The notes beneath the pieces were generated by a model. It was not told the origin of the DNA and made no database searches. It saw only the letters and a program-made list of their open reading frames with translations. The position numbers and the translations under genes are program-made. From assembly GCF_020405205.1 (NCBI RefSeq), contig NZ_CP084469.1, forward strand, positions 558,001 through 622,000: a stretch of 64,000 bases of DNA. The letters run 5' to 3'. This stretch comes from Natrinema salinisoli. Its GTDB lineage: Archaea; Halobacteriota; Halobacteria; Halobacteriales; Natrialbaceae. The first letter of the stretch is position 1; each line of letters begins with the position of its first letter. Positions 34,891 through 43,311 of this stretch are shown in pieces.

Positions 34891-35835
34891 TCAGTAGTGC
34901 CACGGGAAGTCGTCGAAGTCTGGATCGCGACCCTCGACGAAGGCATCCCGACCTTCCGCCGCTTCGTCGGTCATGTAGCCCAGCCGCGTGGCCTCGCCGG
35001 CGAAGACCTGCTGGCCGACCATCCCGTCGTCGGTCATGTTGAACGCGTACTTGAGCATCCGCATCGCCGTCGGGCTCTTCGAGTTGATGCGCTGCCCCCA
35101 CTCGAGGGCGGTCTCCTCGAGTTCCCCGTGGGGAACGGCCTCGTTGACCATTCCCATTTCCGCGGCTTCCTCGGCGTCGTAGGTCTTCCCGAGGAAGAAC
35201 ACCTCGCGGGCCTTCTTCTGGCCGATCTGTTTGGCGAGATACGCCGAGCCGAAGCCGGCGTCGTAGCTCGCCACGTCGGGATCCGTCTGGAGGAACTTCG
35301 CGTGCTCTTCGCTCGCGAGCGTGAGGTCGCAAACGACGTGCAGCGAGTGGCCGCCGCCGACGGCCCAGCCCGGCACGACGGCGACGACCACCTTCGGGAT
35401 ATGGCGGATCAGGCGCTGGACCTCGAGAATGTGCAGTCGGCCCTGCTCGGACGTGCGTGTTCGCGGACTTTGTCCGCTCGCATTGTCCGAGGCGCGTTGC
35501 GCCTCGCTCTCCTCGTCACCTTCGTACTGATACCCGTCTTCGCCCCGAACCGTCTGGTCGCCGCCGGAACAGAACGCCCAGCCGCCGTCCTTCGAGGACG
35601 GGCCGTTCCCCGTGAGCAGGATGCAACCCACGTCGGTCTGGCGCTTGGCGTGATCCAGCGCGTCGTACAGCTCGTCGACGGTCCCCGGCCGGAAGGCGTT
35701 GCGAACGTCCGGTCGATCGAACGCGATCCGAACCGTGCCGGAGTCGACCGCGCGGTGGTAGGTGATGTCCTGAAACTCGCGATCGAGGGGGTCGACCGGC
35801 TCCCACCGGTCCGCATCGAAGAGTTCCGAAACCAT
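34891..35835 (-). CDS. menB: 1,4-Dihydroxy-2-naphthoyl-CoA synthase
   Basis: About 314 residues from ATG at 35835 (MVSELFDADRWEPV); an upstream in-frame ATG at 35919 adds 28 residues that look unlike the family. Crotonase fold motifs: GGWAFCSGGDQ (oxyanion hole), PGWAVGGGHSLH, and FGSAYLAKQIGQKKAREVFF, diagnostic for MenB. An acidic insertion (EGDEESEAQRASDNASG) lies in the flexible loop after the first motif. It closes the OSB-CoA ring to DHNA-CoA. Confidence 0.95.
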   Translation of the reverse strand: MVSELFDADRWEPVDPLDREFQDITYHRAVDSGTVRIAFDRPDVRNAFRPGTVDELYDALDHAKRQTDVGCILLTGNGPSSKDGGWAFCSGGDQTVRGEDGYQYEGDEESEAQRASDNASGQSPRTRTSEQGRLHILEVQRLIRHIPKVVVAVVPGWAVGGGHSLHVVCDLTLASEEHAKFLQTDPDVASYDAGFGSAYLAKQIGQKKAREVFFLGKTYDAEEAAEMGMVNEAVPHGELEETALEWGQRINSKSPTAMRMLKYAFNMTDDGMVGQQVFAGEATRLGYMTDEAAEGRDAFVEGRDPDFDDFPWHY

Positions 35836-36039
35836 TTGCTCGAATTTCGTCGTCGATAGGTGAAATAGGTTCGCGTCGCCGACCGGAGTCGCGTCGCTGA
35901 GGGAGATTTTGTATAGCATTCATGGGTTTATTTGGTAGATACCAGCCGCCTCCCTCCAGCAAGCCGACAGAACTGTCGGTCTCGACGACAGTCGTCTCGC
36001 CCGAGCAGTTTTTTACTCACCCGTTCAATCACCAATGTG

Positions 36040-37161
36040 ATGGGGGAGACGTATTACGAGGTGCTCGAGATCGATCCGGACGCGACTCACGACGAGATCG
36101 AGTCCGCCTATCGCGAACGAGTCCTCGATACCCACCCCGACCACTCCGACGATCCCGACGCGGCCGAGCAGTTCAAGCAGGTCACGACCGCGAGGTCAGT
36201 GCTCACCGACGGGACGGAACGCGCGCGCTACGACCGCCTGGGCCACGATGCGTACGTCGGACTCGCTCAGGGAGCGTCGGCCGGTTCCGACTCGAGTGTG
36301 GACGATGACGAGTCCGATGAAAACGGTGCCGGTTCGGCCGAAAGCTCCGATTCGGCCGCCCAATCGGATTCGAACGCAGGGGCCCGAACGGGCACGGGTC
36401 GATCGGCGGGGAACACGGAGTCGACTGGTACGGACGAGACGACAACCGGTACGGACACGACGGCTACTGGCGCGGAGACGAACGCATCCGAACAGAACAC
36501 GACCAGTGGGACGGAGACGAGCACGCCCGAAGAGAACACCAAGTGGCAGGAGGTGGCTGAGTGGTGGATAAACGAGGGAAAGGAGTCGACACGAACCGAG
36601 ACCGACCACACCGGTCGGACGCGAAGCCACCACGCTCGGCAGCGATCCAAACGGCGTCAGAAACGGGCGAAGCAACGGGCGGCGGGGAACTGGCCGTTCG
36701 ACACCGACGAGACGGCTGGGAACGGCGGGACGAAAACCCGTCAAGAAGCCCGTGCGACGGCAACGGCGGACGACGACGGCGGATTCGAGTACTCCGTTCA
36801 CGACTGGGACGGCGAGGTCGACCTCGGGTGGGACGGGCACCAATTCGATCAGGCCACGGCGGTGTCCGTCGGCTCCGTGGCCGTTCTCTACCCGCTGTTC
36901 GTCGGTGGCAGTCTGACGCCGATGTTTTCGTTCCCGGTCAACGCGATCATCGCCGGGTGCACGTTCGTGCTGGTGGGATATCTGTTGACCATGCCCCGGA
37001 TCGCGATGGCGGCGTTCGGCGGCTGGAGCGTCCTTTTTTCGATCGGCATCCTGCAATTCTCGCCGATCGATCCGATCTCGATACTCGGGGTGCTCGCACT
37101 CGCGTTCGTCTGGGTACCCCTCGGCTACGCCGTTGCGCTCTGGTGGGTGCTTCGCCCCTGA
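36040..37161 (+). CDS. Membrane-tethered J-domain protein
   Basis: About 373 residues from ATG 36040. Residues 3-66 are a J domain with the HPD signature at 32-34 (DTHPDHSD). A ~150-residue Ser/Thr/Glu-rich low-complexity linker follows, including a basic HARQRSKRRQKRAKQR stretch, and then three or four hydrophobic segments at the C-terminus. There is no zinc finger or substrate-binding domain, so it is not a classical DnaJ. It could recruit DnaK to the membrane. It is the only rightward gene inside the men block. Confidence 0.85.
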   Translation: MGETYYEVLEIDPDATHDEIESAYRERVLDTHPDHSDDPDAAEQFKQVTTARSVLTDGTERARYDRLGHDAYVGLAQGASAGSDSSVDDDESDENGAGSAESSDSAAQSDSNAGARTGTGRSAGNTESTGTDETTTGTDTTATGAETNASEQNTTSGTETSTPEENTKWQEVAEWWINEGKESTRTETDHTGRTRSHHARQRSKRRQKRAKQRAAGNWPFDTDETAGNGGTKTRQEARATATADDDGGFEYSVHDWDGEVDLGWDGHQFDQATAVSVGSVAVLYPLFVGGSLTPMFSFPVNAIIAGCTFVLVGYLLTMPRIAMAAFGGWSVLFSIGILQFSPIDPISILGVLALAFVWVPLGYAVALWWVLRP

Positions 37162-37199
37162 CCACCGGCGTTCGGGAGACCGGGTCAGCGACTCGTGAT

Positions 37200-37361
37200 T
37201 CAGGCATCATCCGCTTCTGGTAGCGTTACCAAAGCCGTGGCTCCAGCACCGAGCTCGGACTCGGCCCGGATCTCTCCCTCTCTCTGCTGGTGCTCGACGA
37301 TCCGCTGACAGAGCGCACGTCCGATTCCCGTTCCGAAATGCTCCTCGCGGCTGTGGAGTCG
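37200..37361 (-). pseudogene. Remnant of a histidine kinase C-terminus
   Basis: On the minus strand the frame from 37361 to the stop at 37200-37202 encodes SREEHFGTGIGRALCQRIVEH, then GEIRAESELGAGATALVTLP and ADDA. This is the G2-box end of a HATPase_c domain of haloarchaeal sensor kinases. An in-frame TAG (complement of 37362-37364) ends the frame upstream, and no N-box or H-box is visible in the ~80 bases left before menD. Gly-to-Arg in GIGRALC and an inserted QQRE also suggest decay. Confidence 0.7.
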
Positions 37362-37447
37362 CTAGACCACTCGGAATCCGATACTGATTCGGTCCTGATC
37401 GATTCCGATACCCTCCTCGATTCGGCGAGTGACACGGCGAGACTCGA

Positions 37448-39280
37448 TTACGAGTCGCTCCGCGTTTCGACGTCGTCCGTCACGCGCTCGGCGAGCGCGT
37501 CACGCCGCCGGTGACTCCCCGCCGAGTCGAACTCGACCGAGAGAACCTGCGTGCCCGCCCGCTCGAGCGATCGGCGGTACGCGTCCGAAAAGTCCACGGG
37601 AGACACGCGTTCGAACTCGAGACCGTACAGGTCTCCCAGCGCATCGAACTCGAGGCCGTGGGGCGTTTTGAACTGCTCGGTGAACGGCGGATCGAACGAT
37701 TCGATTGGCAGTTCGTGGAAGATGCCGCCCCCGTCGTTGTCGAGCAGGACGATCGTGGCGTCCACGTCGCACCGATCGACCGCGATCAGGCCGTTCGAGT
37801 CGTGATAGAAGGCCAGATCGCCGGTCACGATCACGACCGGGTCGTCGGTCGCGCTCCCCGCGCCGAGTGCCGTGCTCGCGATGCCGTCGATCCCGCTCGC
37901 CCCGCGGTTCGCGAGGACAGTGAGATCGGCCGCTCGCGGCCGCCCGAACCGGTCGGCGTCCCGGATCGGCATGCTGTTAGAGACGAACACGGTCGCCGGG
38001 TCCGGCGCGTTCGAGAGCACCGATGCGAGGATCGCTCCCTCGAAGGGCTCCGTTTCGAGCGCGTCCGCGTTTAGCGCTCGATCGCGAACCGCCCAGTGGT
38101 GTCGTTCGGCCTCGTCGAACCGGCCGAGCCACTCGTCCGCGTGCCCATCACGCTCTCCGAGCGCCTCGAGAATCCCGTCGACGACGGCGGCGGGCTCGGC
38201 GGCCACCAGGTCGGTCGCCGTGAAGGTCGCCTCGCGCCACGCGCCCGCGGGATCGATGAGAAACTGCTTGGCTCCGGCGTCCCGGAGCCAGTGCCGGAGC
38301 GGTTTCGAGGTCGGCGAGGCACCGAACCGGAGGACGGCGTCCGGAGTCGGCATGTGGCCGATATACGTGTCGTAGCCGCCGTAGATCGAACGCGGTCCCT
38401 CGGGGTTCCCGCCCTCGTCCCCACGCTCGCCCTCGACGTGCGGGCCGAACCGGAGTCCGGACAGTGGATCCGCGAGAACCGGCGCGCCGAGTCGGTCGGC
38501 CAGTTCGGTGACGACCGCGGGCTCGAGCCCGAAGAGCACCGTCGGGTCGGCGGGCCCCGCGACGATCAGCGGTCGGTCGGCGGTCTCGAGCGCTCGAGCG
38601 ATCGGCCGGCACTCCTCGGCGGAGAGCCGTCGCGTCCCGCCAGTAGTTTCCACGAACGGGCCGTCCCGGCCCCGCGCTGCCGTCGTCTCGGCGAACGAGT
38701 CGGGCACGTCGCCCGGCACCTCGGTCGGCTCGAGTGGTTTACGAAACGGACAGTTCAGGTGGACGGGACCCGGCTGGACGCCGGTCGTCTCGGCGAGCGC
38801 TCGCGCGGCGGTCGTCCGGAGGCTCCGCACTTTTCGCTCGTCGGCTTCGGGTTCGGGGAGTTCCGCGTCCCAGCGCACCGCGTCGCCGTAGAGTTTGACC
38901 TGATCGACGGTCTGGTTCGCGCCGCTGTCACGGAGCTCGGGCGGCCGATCCGCCGTGAGAACGAGCAGCGGGACGCGAGCCCGGTCCGCCTCCATCACTG
39001 CCGGATGGAAGTTCGCCGCCGCCGTTCCGGAGGTACAGATCAGCGCCGTCGGCTCGCCGGTCCGACGGGCGCGCCCGAGCGCGAAGTAGGCCGCCGACCG
39101 CTCGTCGAGGTGCGAGTAGACGTCTATGTCCGCGTGTTCGGCGAACGCGACCGTCAGCGGCGTCGACCGACTTCCGGGCGCGATACAGGCCGCCTCGAGG
39201 CCGCTCTTCGCCAGTTCGTCGGCGAGGACGCGACCCCACAGGGTCGCGCGGTTCGGTGCGTTCATCGGGTCAGGTGTCAC
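37448..39280 (-). CDS. menD: SEPHCHC synthase MenD
   Basis: A 610-residue ThDP enzyme (2-succinyl-5-enolpyruvyl-6-hydroxy-3-cyclohexene-1-carboxylate synthase). N-terminal signature CIAPGSRSTPLTVAF, HLDERSAAYFALG with the activating Glu, ICTSGTAAANFHPAV, and a C-terminal GDLAFYHDSNGL for ThDP-Mg binding. The start is either GTG at 39280, overlapping the menF stop as GTGA, or ATG at 39265; translational coupling favours the former. Confidence 0.95.
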   Translation of the reverse strand: MTPDPMNAPNRATLWGRVLADELAKSGLEAACIAPGSRSTPLTVAFAEHADIDVYSHLDERSAAYFALGRARRTGEPTALICTSGTAAANFHPAVMEADRARVPLLVLTADRPPELRDSGANQTVDQVKLYGDAVRWDAELPEPEADERKVRSLRTTAARALAETTGVQPGPVHLNCPFRKPLEPTEVPGDVPDSFAETTAARGRDGPFVETTGGTRRLSAEECRPIARALETADRPLIVAGPADPTVLFGLEPAVVTELADRLGAPVLADPLSGLRFGPHVEGERGDEGGNPEGPRSIYGGYDTYIGHMPTPDAVLRFGASPTSKPLRHWLRDAGAKQFLIDPAGAWREATFTATDLVAAEPAAVVDGILEALGERDGHADEWLGRFDEAERHHWAVRDRALNADALETEPFEGAILASVLSNAPDPATVFVSNSMPIRDADRFGRPRAADLTVLANRGASGIDGIASTALGAGSATDDPVVIVTGDLAFYHDSNGLIAVDRCDVDATIVLLDNDGGGIFHELPIESFDPPFTEQFKTPHGLEFDALGDLYGLEFERVSPVDFSDAYRRSLERAGTQVLSVEFDSAGSHRRRDALAERVTDDVETRSDS

Positions 39281-40620
39281 CGGAGTTCATCGAGGATCGG
39301 TCGGTACTTCAGCTGTACTTCGTCCCACTCTTCTTCGGGATCGCTGTCGGCGACGATGCCGTTGCCGGCGAAGAGCGTCACCGTGCCGTCGGTCGCGATA
39401 CCGGAGCGAATGGCGACGGCGAACTCGCCGTCGCCGTCGGCGTCGAACCAGCCGACCGGCGCGGCGTACCAGCCCCGATCGAACGTCTCCGTCTCGCGAA
39501 TCGTCTCCCAGGCCGCATCGGGTGGAACCCCACCTACCGCGGGCGTCGGGTGCAACGCCTCGACGATCTCGAGGACGTGCCGATCGCTCTCGAGGATCGC
39601 TTCGATCGGCGTCTGGAGGTGCTGAATGGTCGCCAGCCGGCGGATCGTCTGCTCGCTGACGGTGAGGTCGCGAGCGAAGGGAACGAGCTGATCGCGGATC
39701 GCGTCCACGACGAGTTCGTGTTCGTGCTGGAACTTCGCGTCGGCCCGCATCCGCTCGACGTGCTCTTCGTCCTCCGCCGGCGTCTCGCCGCGCGGGACCG
39801 AGCCGGCGAGCGCCTCCGTCTCGACGCGTTCGCCGCGTTTCGAAACCAGCCGCTCGGGTGGCGCACCGAAGAACGTGCCCCTGGCCTCGTGACCGACCAG
39901 GAAGCGATAACAGTTCGGGTACTGGCGGCGCAGCCGTTCGAGCGTCGCGGGGACGTCGATCGGCCCCTCGAGTTCGACCGACAGCGCCTGTGCGAGGACG
40001 ACTTTTCGCAACCGCCCGTCGACGATCCGCTCGAGCGCAGTCTCGACCTGACTCGTCCACTCGGCGGGCGAGGTCGTCCGCCGCGTCGCGGCGACGCCGG
40101 GGGTCGACCCGCTCGGTCGCATGGCCGGCAGCGCCGTCAGTCGGTCGTGCCAGCGCTCGAGTCGGTCCGCCGTCTCGTCGCGTCGGTTTCCGACCACGGT
40201 CAGCCACGTTCCGTCGTCCGTCCGCGTGACGAGTACCTGGGGAACGACGAACGACGCCCCGTCGAACCCGATCCAGGGCGGGGTCGGCTCGTGACCGTCG
40301 TGAAACGAAAAGCCTCCGAACGCCCGCGGTCGAGCCGCGGCGGGTCCGTCGTGTGCGAGGCCGTCGAACGCCCGCCTCGCTTGCGTTCGAATCCGATCGA
40401 ATCGGTCGGTTCCGTCGGCGGTAAACCGAGCGGCGACGCCCCGACCGACGAGTTCGAGACCGTCGGGCGTGGCCCACTGGACCCGCGACTCGGCGCTGCC
40501 GTCCAGAATCGCGCTGAACGAGATTCCCTCGAGTTCCCGGCTCCGACTCACGAGGTCGACAGCGCCCTCACCCGACTCCGAACCCGTCGCCAGTCGGCCA
40601 TCGCCCGACGATCGATCCAT
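39277..40620 (-). CDS. menF: Isochorismate synthase
   Basis: About 447 residues from ATG 40620 (MDRSSGDGRLATG). Chorismate-binding domain in the C-terminal 270 residues: KVVLAQALSVEL, FGAPPERLVSKRG, TEALAGSVPRG, and HPTPAVGGVPPDAAWETI near the end, matching isochorismate/anthranilate synthase component I enzymes. The menD neighbour identifies it as the menaquinone entry enzyme converting chorismate to isochorismate. Confidence 0.94.
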   Translation of the reverse strand: MDRSSGDGRLATGSESGEGAVDLVSRSRELEGISFSAILDGSAESRVQWATPDGLELVGRGVAARFTADGTDRFDRIRTQARRAFDGLAHDGPAAARPRAFGGFSFHDGHEPTPPWIGFDGASFVVPQVLVTRTDDGTWLTVVGNRRDETADRLERWHDRLTALPAMRPSGSTPGVAATRRTTSPAEWTSQVETALERIVDGRLRKVVLAQALSVELEGPIDVPATLERLRRQYPNCYRFLVGHEARGTFFGAPPERLVSKRGERVETEALAGSVPRGETPAEDEEHVERMRADAKFQHEHELVVDAIRDQLVPFARDLTVSEQTIRRLATIQHLQTPIEAILESDRHVLEIVEALHPTPAVGGVPPDAAWETIRETETFDRGWYAAPVGWFDADGDGEFAVAIRSGIATDGTVTLFAGNGIVADSDPEEEWDEVQLKYRPILDELR

Positions 40621-40685
40621 CGACCGCACGTCGGGACCGCCCGACCTTCAGCCTAACTATTCGTTGACCGACGGGAAAGACCGGA

Positions 40686-41282
40686 CTAGCTGTACCGCTC
40701 TTCCTGCCACGGGTCCGCCGTCTGCGAGTAGCCCCGCCGCTCCCAGTAGCCCCGCTCGGGTTCCGTGAGGAACTCGATGCCGTCGACCCATTTCGCGCCC
40801 TTGTAGGCGTACCTGTGGGGCGTCACGACACGGAGCGGACCGCCGTGATCCTCGGGGAGGGAGTCACCGTCGAACCCCCACGCGAGCAGGACTTCCTCGC
40901 GCATGCACTCCTCGAGCGGCAAGTCCGTCGTGTAGTCGTCCATTCCGGAGAACATGACGTGGACCGCGTCGTCGCGAACGCCGGCCCGCTCGGCGAGTTC
41001 TGTGAACTGAACGCCGGTAAACTCGCAGTCGAACTTGCTCCAGCCGGTCACGCAGTGGAAATCCTGCCGCTGCGTGACGGCCGGCAGGTCTCGAAACTCG
41101 TCCCACGACAGGGTCAGTTCCTCGTCGACCGCGCCGGTGACGGTAAACTCCCACGTCTCGGGATCCCACTCGGGCGTCCCGCTCTTCGAGAGGACGGGAA
41201 ACTCGGACGTTTCGCGCTGGCCCGGTGGCAGCCGCTCCTCGCCGAACTCCCGATACAGGTCCGTGACGTCCGTTGTATCCAT
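40686..41282 (-). CDS. Sulfite-oxidase-fold molybdopterin protein (YedY/MsrP-like)
   Basis: About 198 residues from ATG 41282 (MDTTDVTDLYREFG); the frame extends upstream to 41555 without coding character. The Mo-ligand Cys lies in FHCVTGWSKFD, with LSWDEFRDLP before it and LPEDHGGPLRVVTPHRYAYKGAKWVDGIEF after it, all typical of the oxidoreductase molybdopterin-binding domain. No Tat signal is seen, so it is likely cytoplasmic, unlike MsrP. The substrate is unknown. Confidence 0.88.
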   Translation of the reverse strand: MDTTDVTDLYREFGEERLPPGQRETSEFPVLSKSGTPEWDPETWEFTVTGAVDEELTLSWDEFRDLPAVTQRQDFHCVTGWSKFDCEFTGVQFTELAERAGVRDDAVHVMFSGMDDYTTDLPLEECMREEVLLAWGFDGDSLPEDHGGPLRVVTPHRYAYKGAKWVDGIEFLTEPERGYWERRGYSQTADPWQEERYS

Positions 41283-41589
41283 ACTCGTGCGTACGTCCCG
41301 ATGGACGTAGGTGTGACGCCTCGGCCCCCATCGCCAACCGATGCGGTCGATCGCTGTACCGCCGGCCGGCACTGGAGTCGACGCGACGACGTCGATACGA
41401 TCGGAGCTGCCGACCGATCGCCCGTTCGTATCGCGGCGACCGGGGAATCGGCATGCGAGAAACAATCGATTACCACGACGGGGACGGGGTCGAAACCGAC
41501 GGAAACGGTCGCGATCCGGCCACAACTCGGTTGTTTCCCGCGAAACCCTCGCCATCCCTTAGTACGGTCTCGGCGAGAGATATCGATGC
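41283..41589. other. Gap without a convincing gene
   Basis: About 300 bases between a leftward and a rightward gene. Frames on both strands are Arg-rich shadows. It should hold two divergent promoters, but I see no clear TATA box. Confidence 0.5.
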
Positions 41590-41889
41590 ATGGCTAGCAC
41601 AGAACAGCTTACGGATCGGGAAATGACAGGACAGTCAACGGCAGAGGTCGGCGAACAGGCGATGGGGCCTGCGTTCGTCGCGTCGGCCGCGTCGGTCGGC
41701 CTCGCGCTCTACTACTTCTTCATTCAGGGAGAGCGCGAACTGGGCACGTTCGTCGGCCTCTGGCCGCCGACCATCCTCGCGTTCGCGAGTTATTTCAACC
41801 AGCGAAAGATGCGCCAACAGCTCGAGACCCTGACCCAGCCCGGAACGAAACTGCGAGACGCGATCGACTCGATGATGGGCAACCGGTAG
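41590..41889 (+). CDS. Small membrane protein, unknown function
   Basis: A 99-residue protein with two hydrophobic segments (about residues 26-46 and 53-67) and an amphipathic, basic C-terminus (FNQRKMRQQLETLTQPGTKLRDAI). No recognised domain. It lies alone, upstream of a ribbon-helix-helix gene. Confidence 0.72.
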   Translation: MASTEQLTDREMTGQSTAEVGEQAMGPAFVASAASVGLALYYFFIQGERELGTFVGLWPPTILAFASYFNQRKMRQQLETLTQPGTKLRDAIDSMMGNR

Positions 41890-42040
41890 GTCGACGGCGC
41901 GATCGACGTCTCGTCCTCGAACACCTGCCGTCGTTTTCGGCCGTCGCTCGAGAGCGACATCTCCGTTCGACGACTGCGACGTCCCGTCGGTGTTGGGTCC
42001 CCGTCAAACCTAAATACCCCCTCACCGAAAGCCGAATCAG

Positions 42041-42271
42041 ATGCCGAAAGTAGAGATCACCATACCGGAGCACCTCGAGATGCAGATCGCCCAGATGGTC
42101 GAACGCGGGGAGTTCGTCAACCGCGAGGAGGCGATCGAGGACCTCCTTTCGACGGGCATCAAGGCCTACAAGACCAGCGGACCGACGGACGAGGAGGATG
42201 GGGCGGGAACCGGCGGGACCGGCTTCGAAGACGACGGCATGATGGGGCACGACGACGAGTACGTCTTCTAG
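42041..42271 (+). CDS. Ribbon-helix-helix (CopG-like) protein
   Basis: A 76-residue protein: residues 1-45 fit a ribbon-helix-helix fold (MPKVEITIPEHLEMQIAQMV as strand and helix, then FVNREEAIEDLLSTGIKAYK). The C-terminal 30 residues are acidic and Gly-rich. Such proteins dimerise on DNA; no antitoxin partner is adjacent, so it is probably a stand-alone regulator. Its stop lies two bases from the stop of the convergent small membrane gene. Confidence 0.87.
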   Translation: MPKVEITIPEHLEMQIAQMVERGEFVNREEAIEDLLSTGIKAYKTSGPTDEEDGAGTGGTGFEDDGMMGHDDEYVF

Positions 42272-42272
42272 C

Positions 42273-42461
42273 TTATACCCCAACCGCGAGCAACGGGATT
42301 CCGAACGCGATCGCTGCACCGACCAGTGCGACGAGGGCACCGACCAGGACGGCTCGTGACGAGTAGTCGCTCATCGGTGCGGTCGTTCGTTCGGCGTCGA
42401 GATCGTGACCGACATCGGCTCCGGAATCGTCATCGTCGGGGGTCGCAGTGTCGTCTGTCAT
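42273..42461 (-). CDS. Small single-helix membrane protein (DUF7550-like)
   Basis: A 62-residue protein with an acidic, His/Asp-rich N-terminus (TPDDDDSGADVGHDLDAE), a TTAPMSDYSSR motif before one transmembrane helix (residues ~38-61) and almost no tail. The RxTAPM-type motif before a single helix recalls a haloarchaeal family I associate with DUF7550. Function unknown. Confidence 0.75.
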   Translation of the reverse strand: MTDDTATPDDDDSGADVGHDLDAERTTAPMSDYSSRAVLVGALVALVGAAIAFGIPLLAVGV

Positions 42462-42579
42462 AGGTCTCCATTCTCAGTTCACTCCCTTAAAGACATCTAC
42501 AGCAGTGCGTCAGTGGAGCGCCGCACTGCCCGTCGTGTCACCGGGAAATATATATCGCTCGAGTAACCATCCGAGGACG

Positions 42580-43311
42580 ATGCCCTCCACGACGCTCTCT
42601 CGCAGGCGGTTACTCGCGACCGGCGGCAGTTGTCTCTCGGCCGCGGTCGCGGGCTGTTCCGGGACCGGCGGATCGACCACCGAAAGCGGGACCGCTCGCG
42701 ACACGGGCCGGGCGTTCGAGTCGACCCACGAGTACGACGTACTGTTCGTGCGCGCGGCCGACAATGAACCGTTCATCTATCCCGACGATGCGGCGGCCCA
42801 GCGGGAGGAAGACGAGGATCGGCCGCCGCGACATACCCGGTCGTTTTTCGTGATCGACGAGGACGGTGCCGATGCGCTCCGGATCGACTTCGAAGAGAAC
42901 GCCGAGGAGGCGACCGAGATACGCGAGTTCGTCGCAGACACCGATTTCGGGACCGAATCGATCGTCGTCGATCAGCGTCCGATCGGCGACTGCTATCACA
43001 GGCGCGTCCTGAGCGTCCAGGCGATGGACGACGATTTTCATCGACAGTACTGCCGCACGCTGAAAGACCCGATGACGCCCTGCGAGGCCGATACCGACGT
43101 GATGGAGGCCGTCGTCTTCCGGATCCAGCGACCGTACGAGGACGCGCCGTCGAGTCACTCGAGTTCCGAGAGTGCGTCGTGTCGAGGCCCGATCATCGTG
43201 GGAACGAACGGATCCGAGCCGGGCTCGAACGGGACCGACGCTGCCGACTCGAACGCGACCGATTCCCACGATCAGAACGAGACCGACGGCGAGGGAGGGG
43301 ATCGCGAATGA
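42580..43311 (+). CDS. Exported lipoprotein A of a two-gene unit
   Basis: About 243 residues from ATG 42580. Tat/lipobox signal SRRRLLATGGSCLSAAVAGC. The mature part has a ~150-residue domain with three or more Cys (DCYHRR, QYCRTL, TPCEAD) that could form disulfides, then a Ser/Asn/Asp-rich tail with many N-glycosylation-like sequons (NGTD, NATD, NETD). I do not recognise the domain. Its stop overlaps the start of the next lipoprotein gene as ATGA. Confidence 0.82.
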   Translation: MPSTTLSRRRLLATGGSCLSAAVAGCSGTGGSTTESGTARDTGRAFESTHEYDVLFVRAADNEPFIYPDDAAAQREEDEDRPPRHTRSFFVIDEDGADALRIDFEENAEEATEIREFVADTDFGTESIVVDQRPIGDCYHRRVLSVQAMDDDFHRQYCRTLKDPMTPCEADTDVMEAVVFRIQRPYEDAPSSHSSSESASCRGPIIVGTNGSEPGSNGTDAADSNATDSHDQNETDGEGGDRE

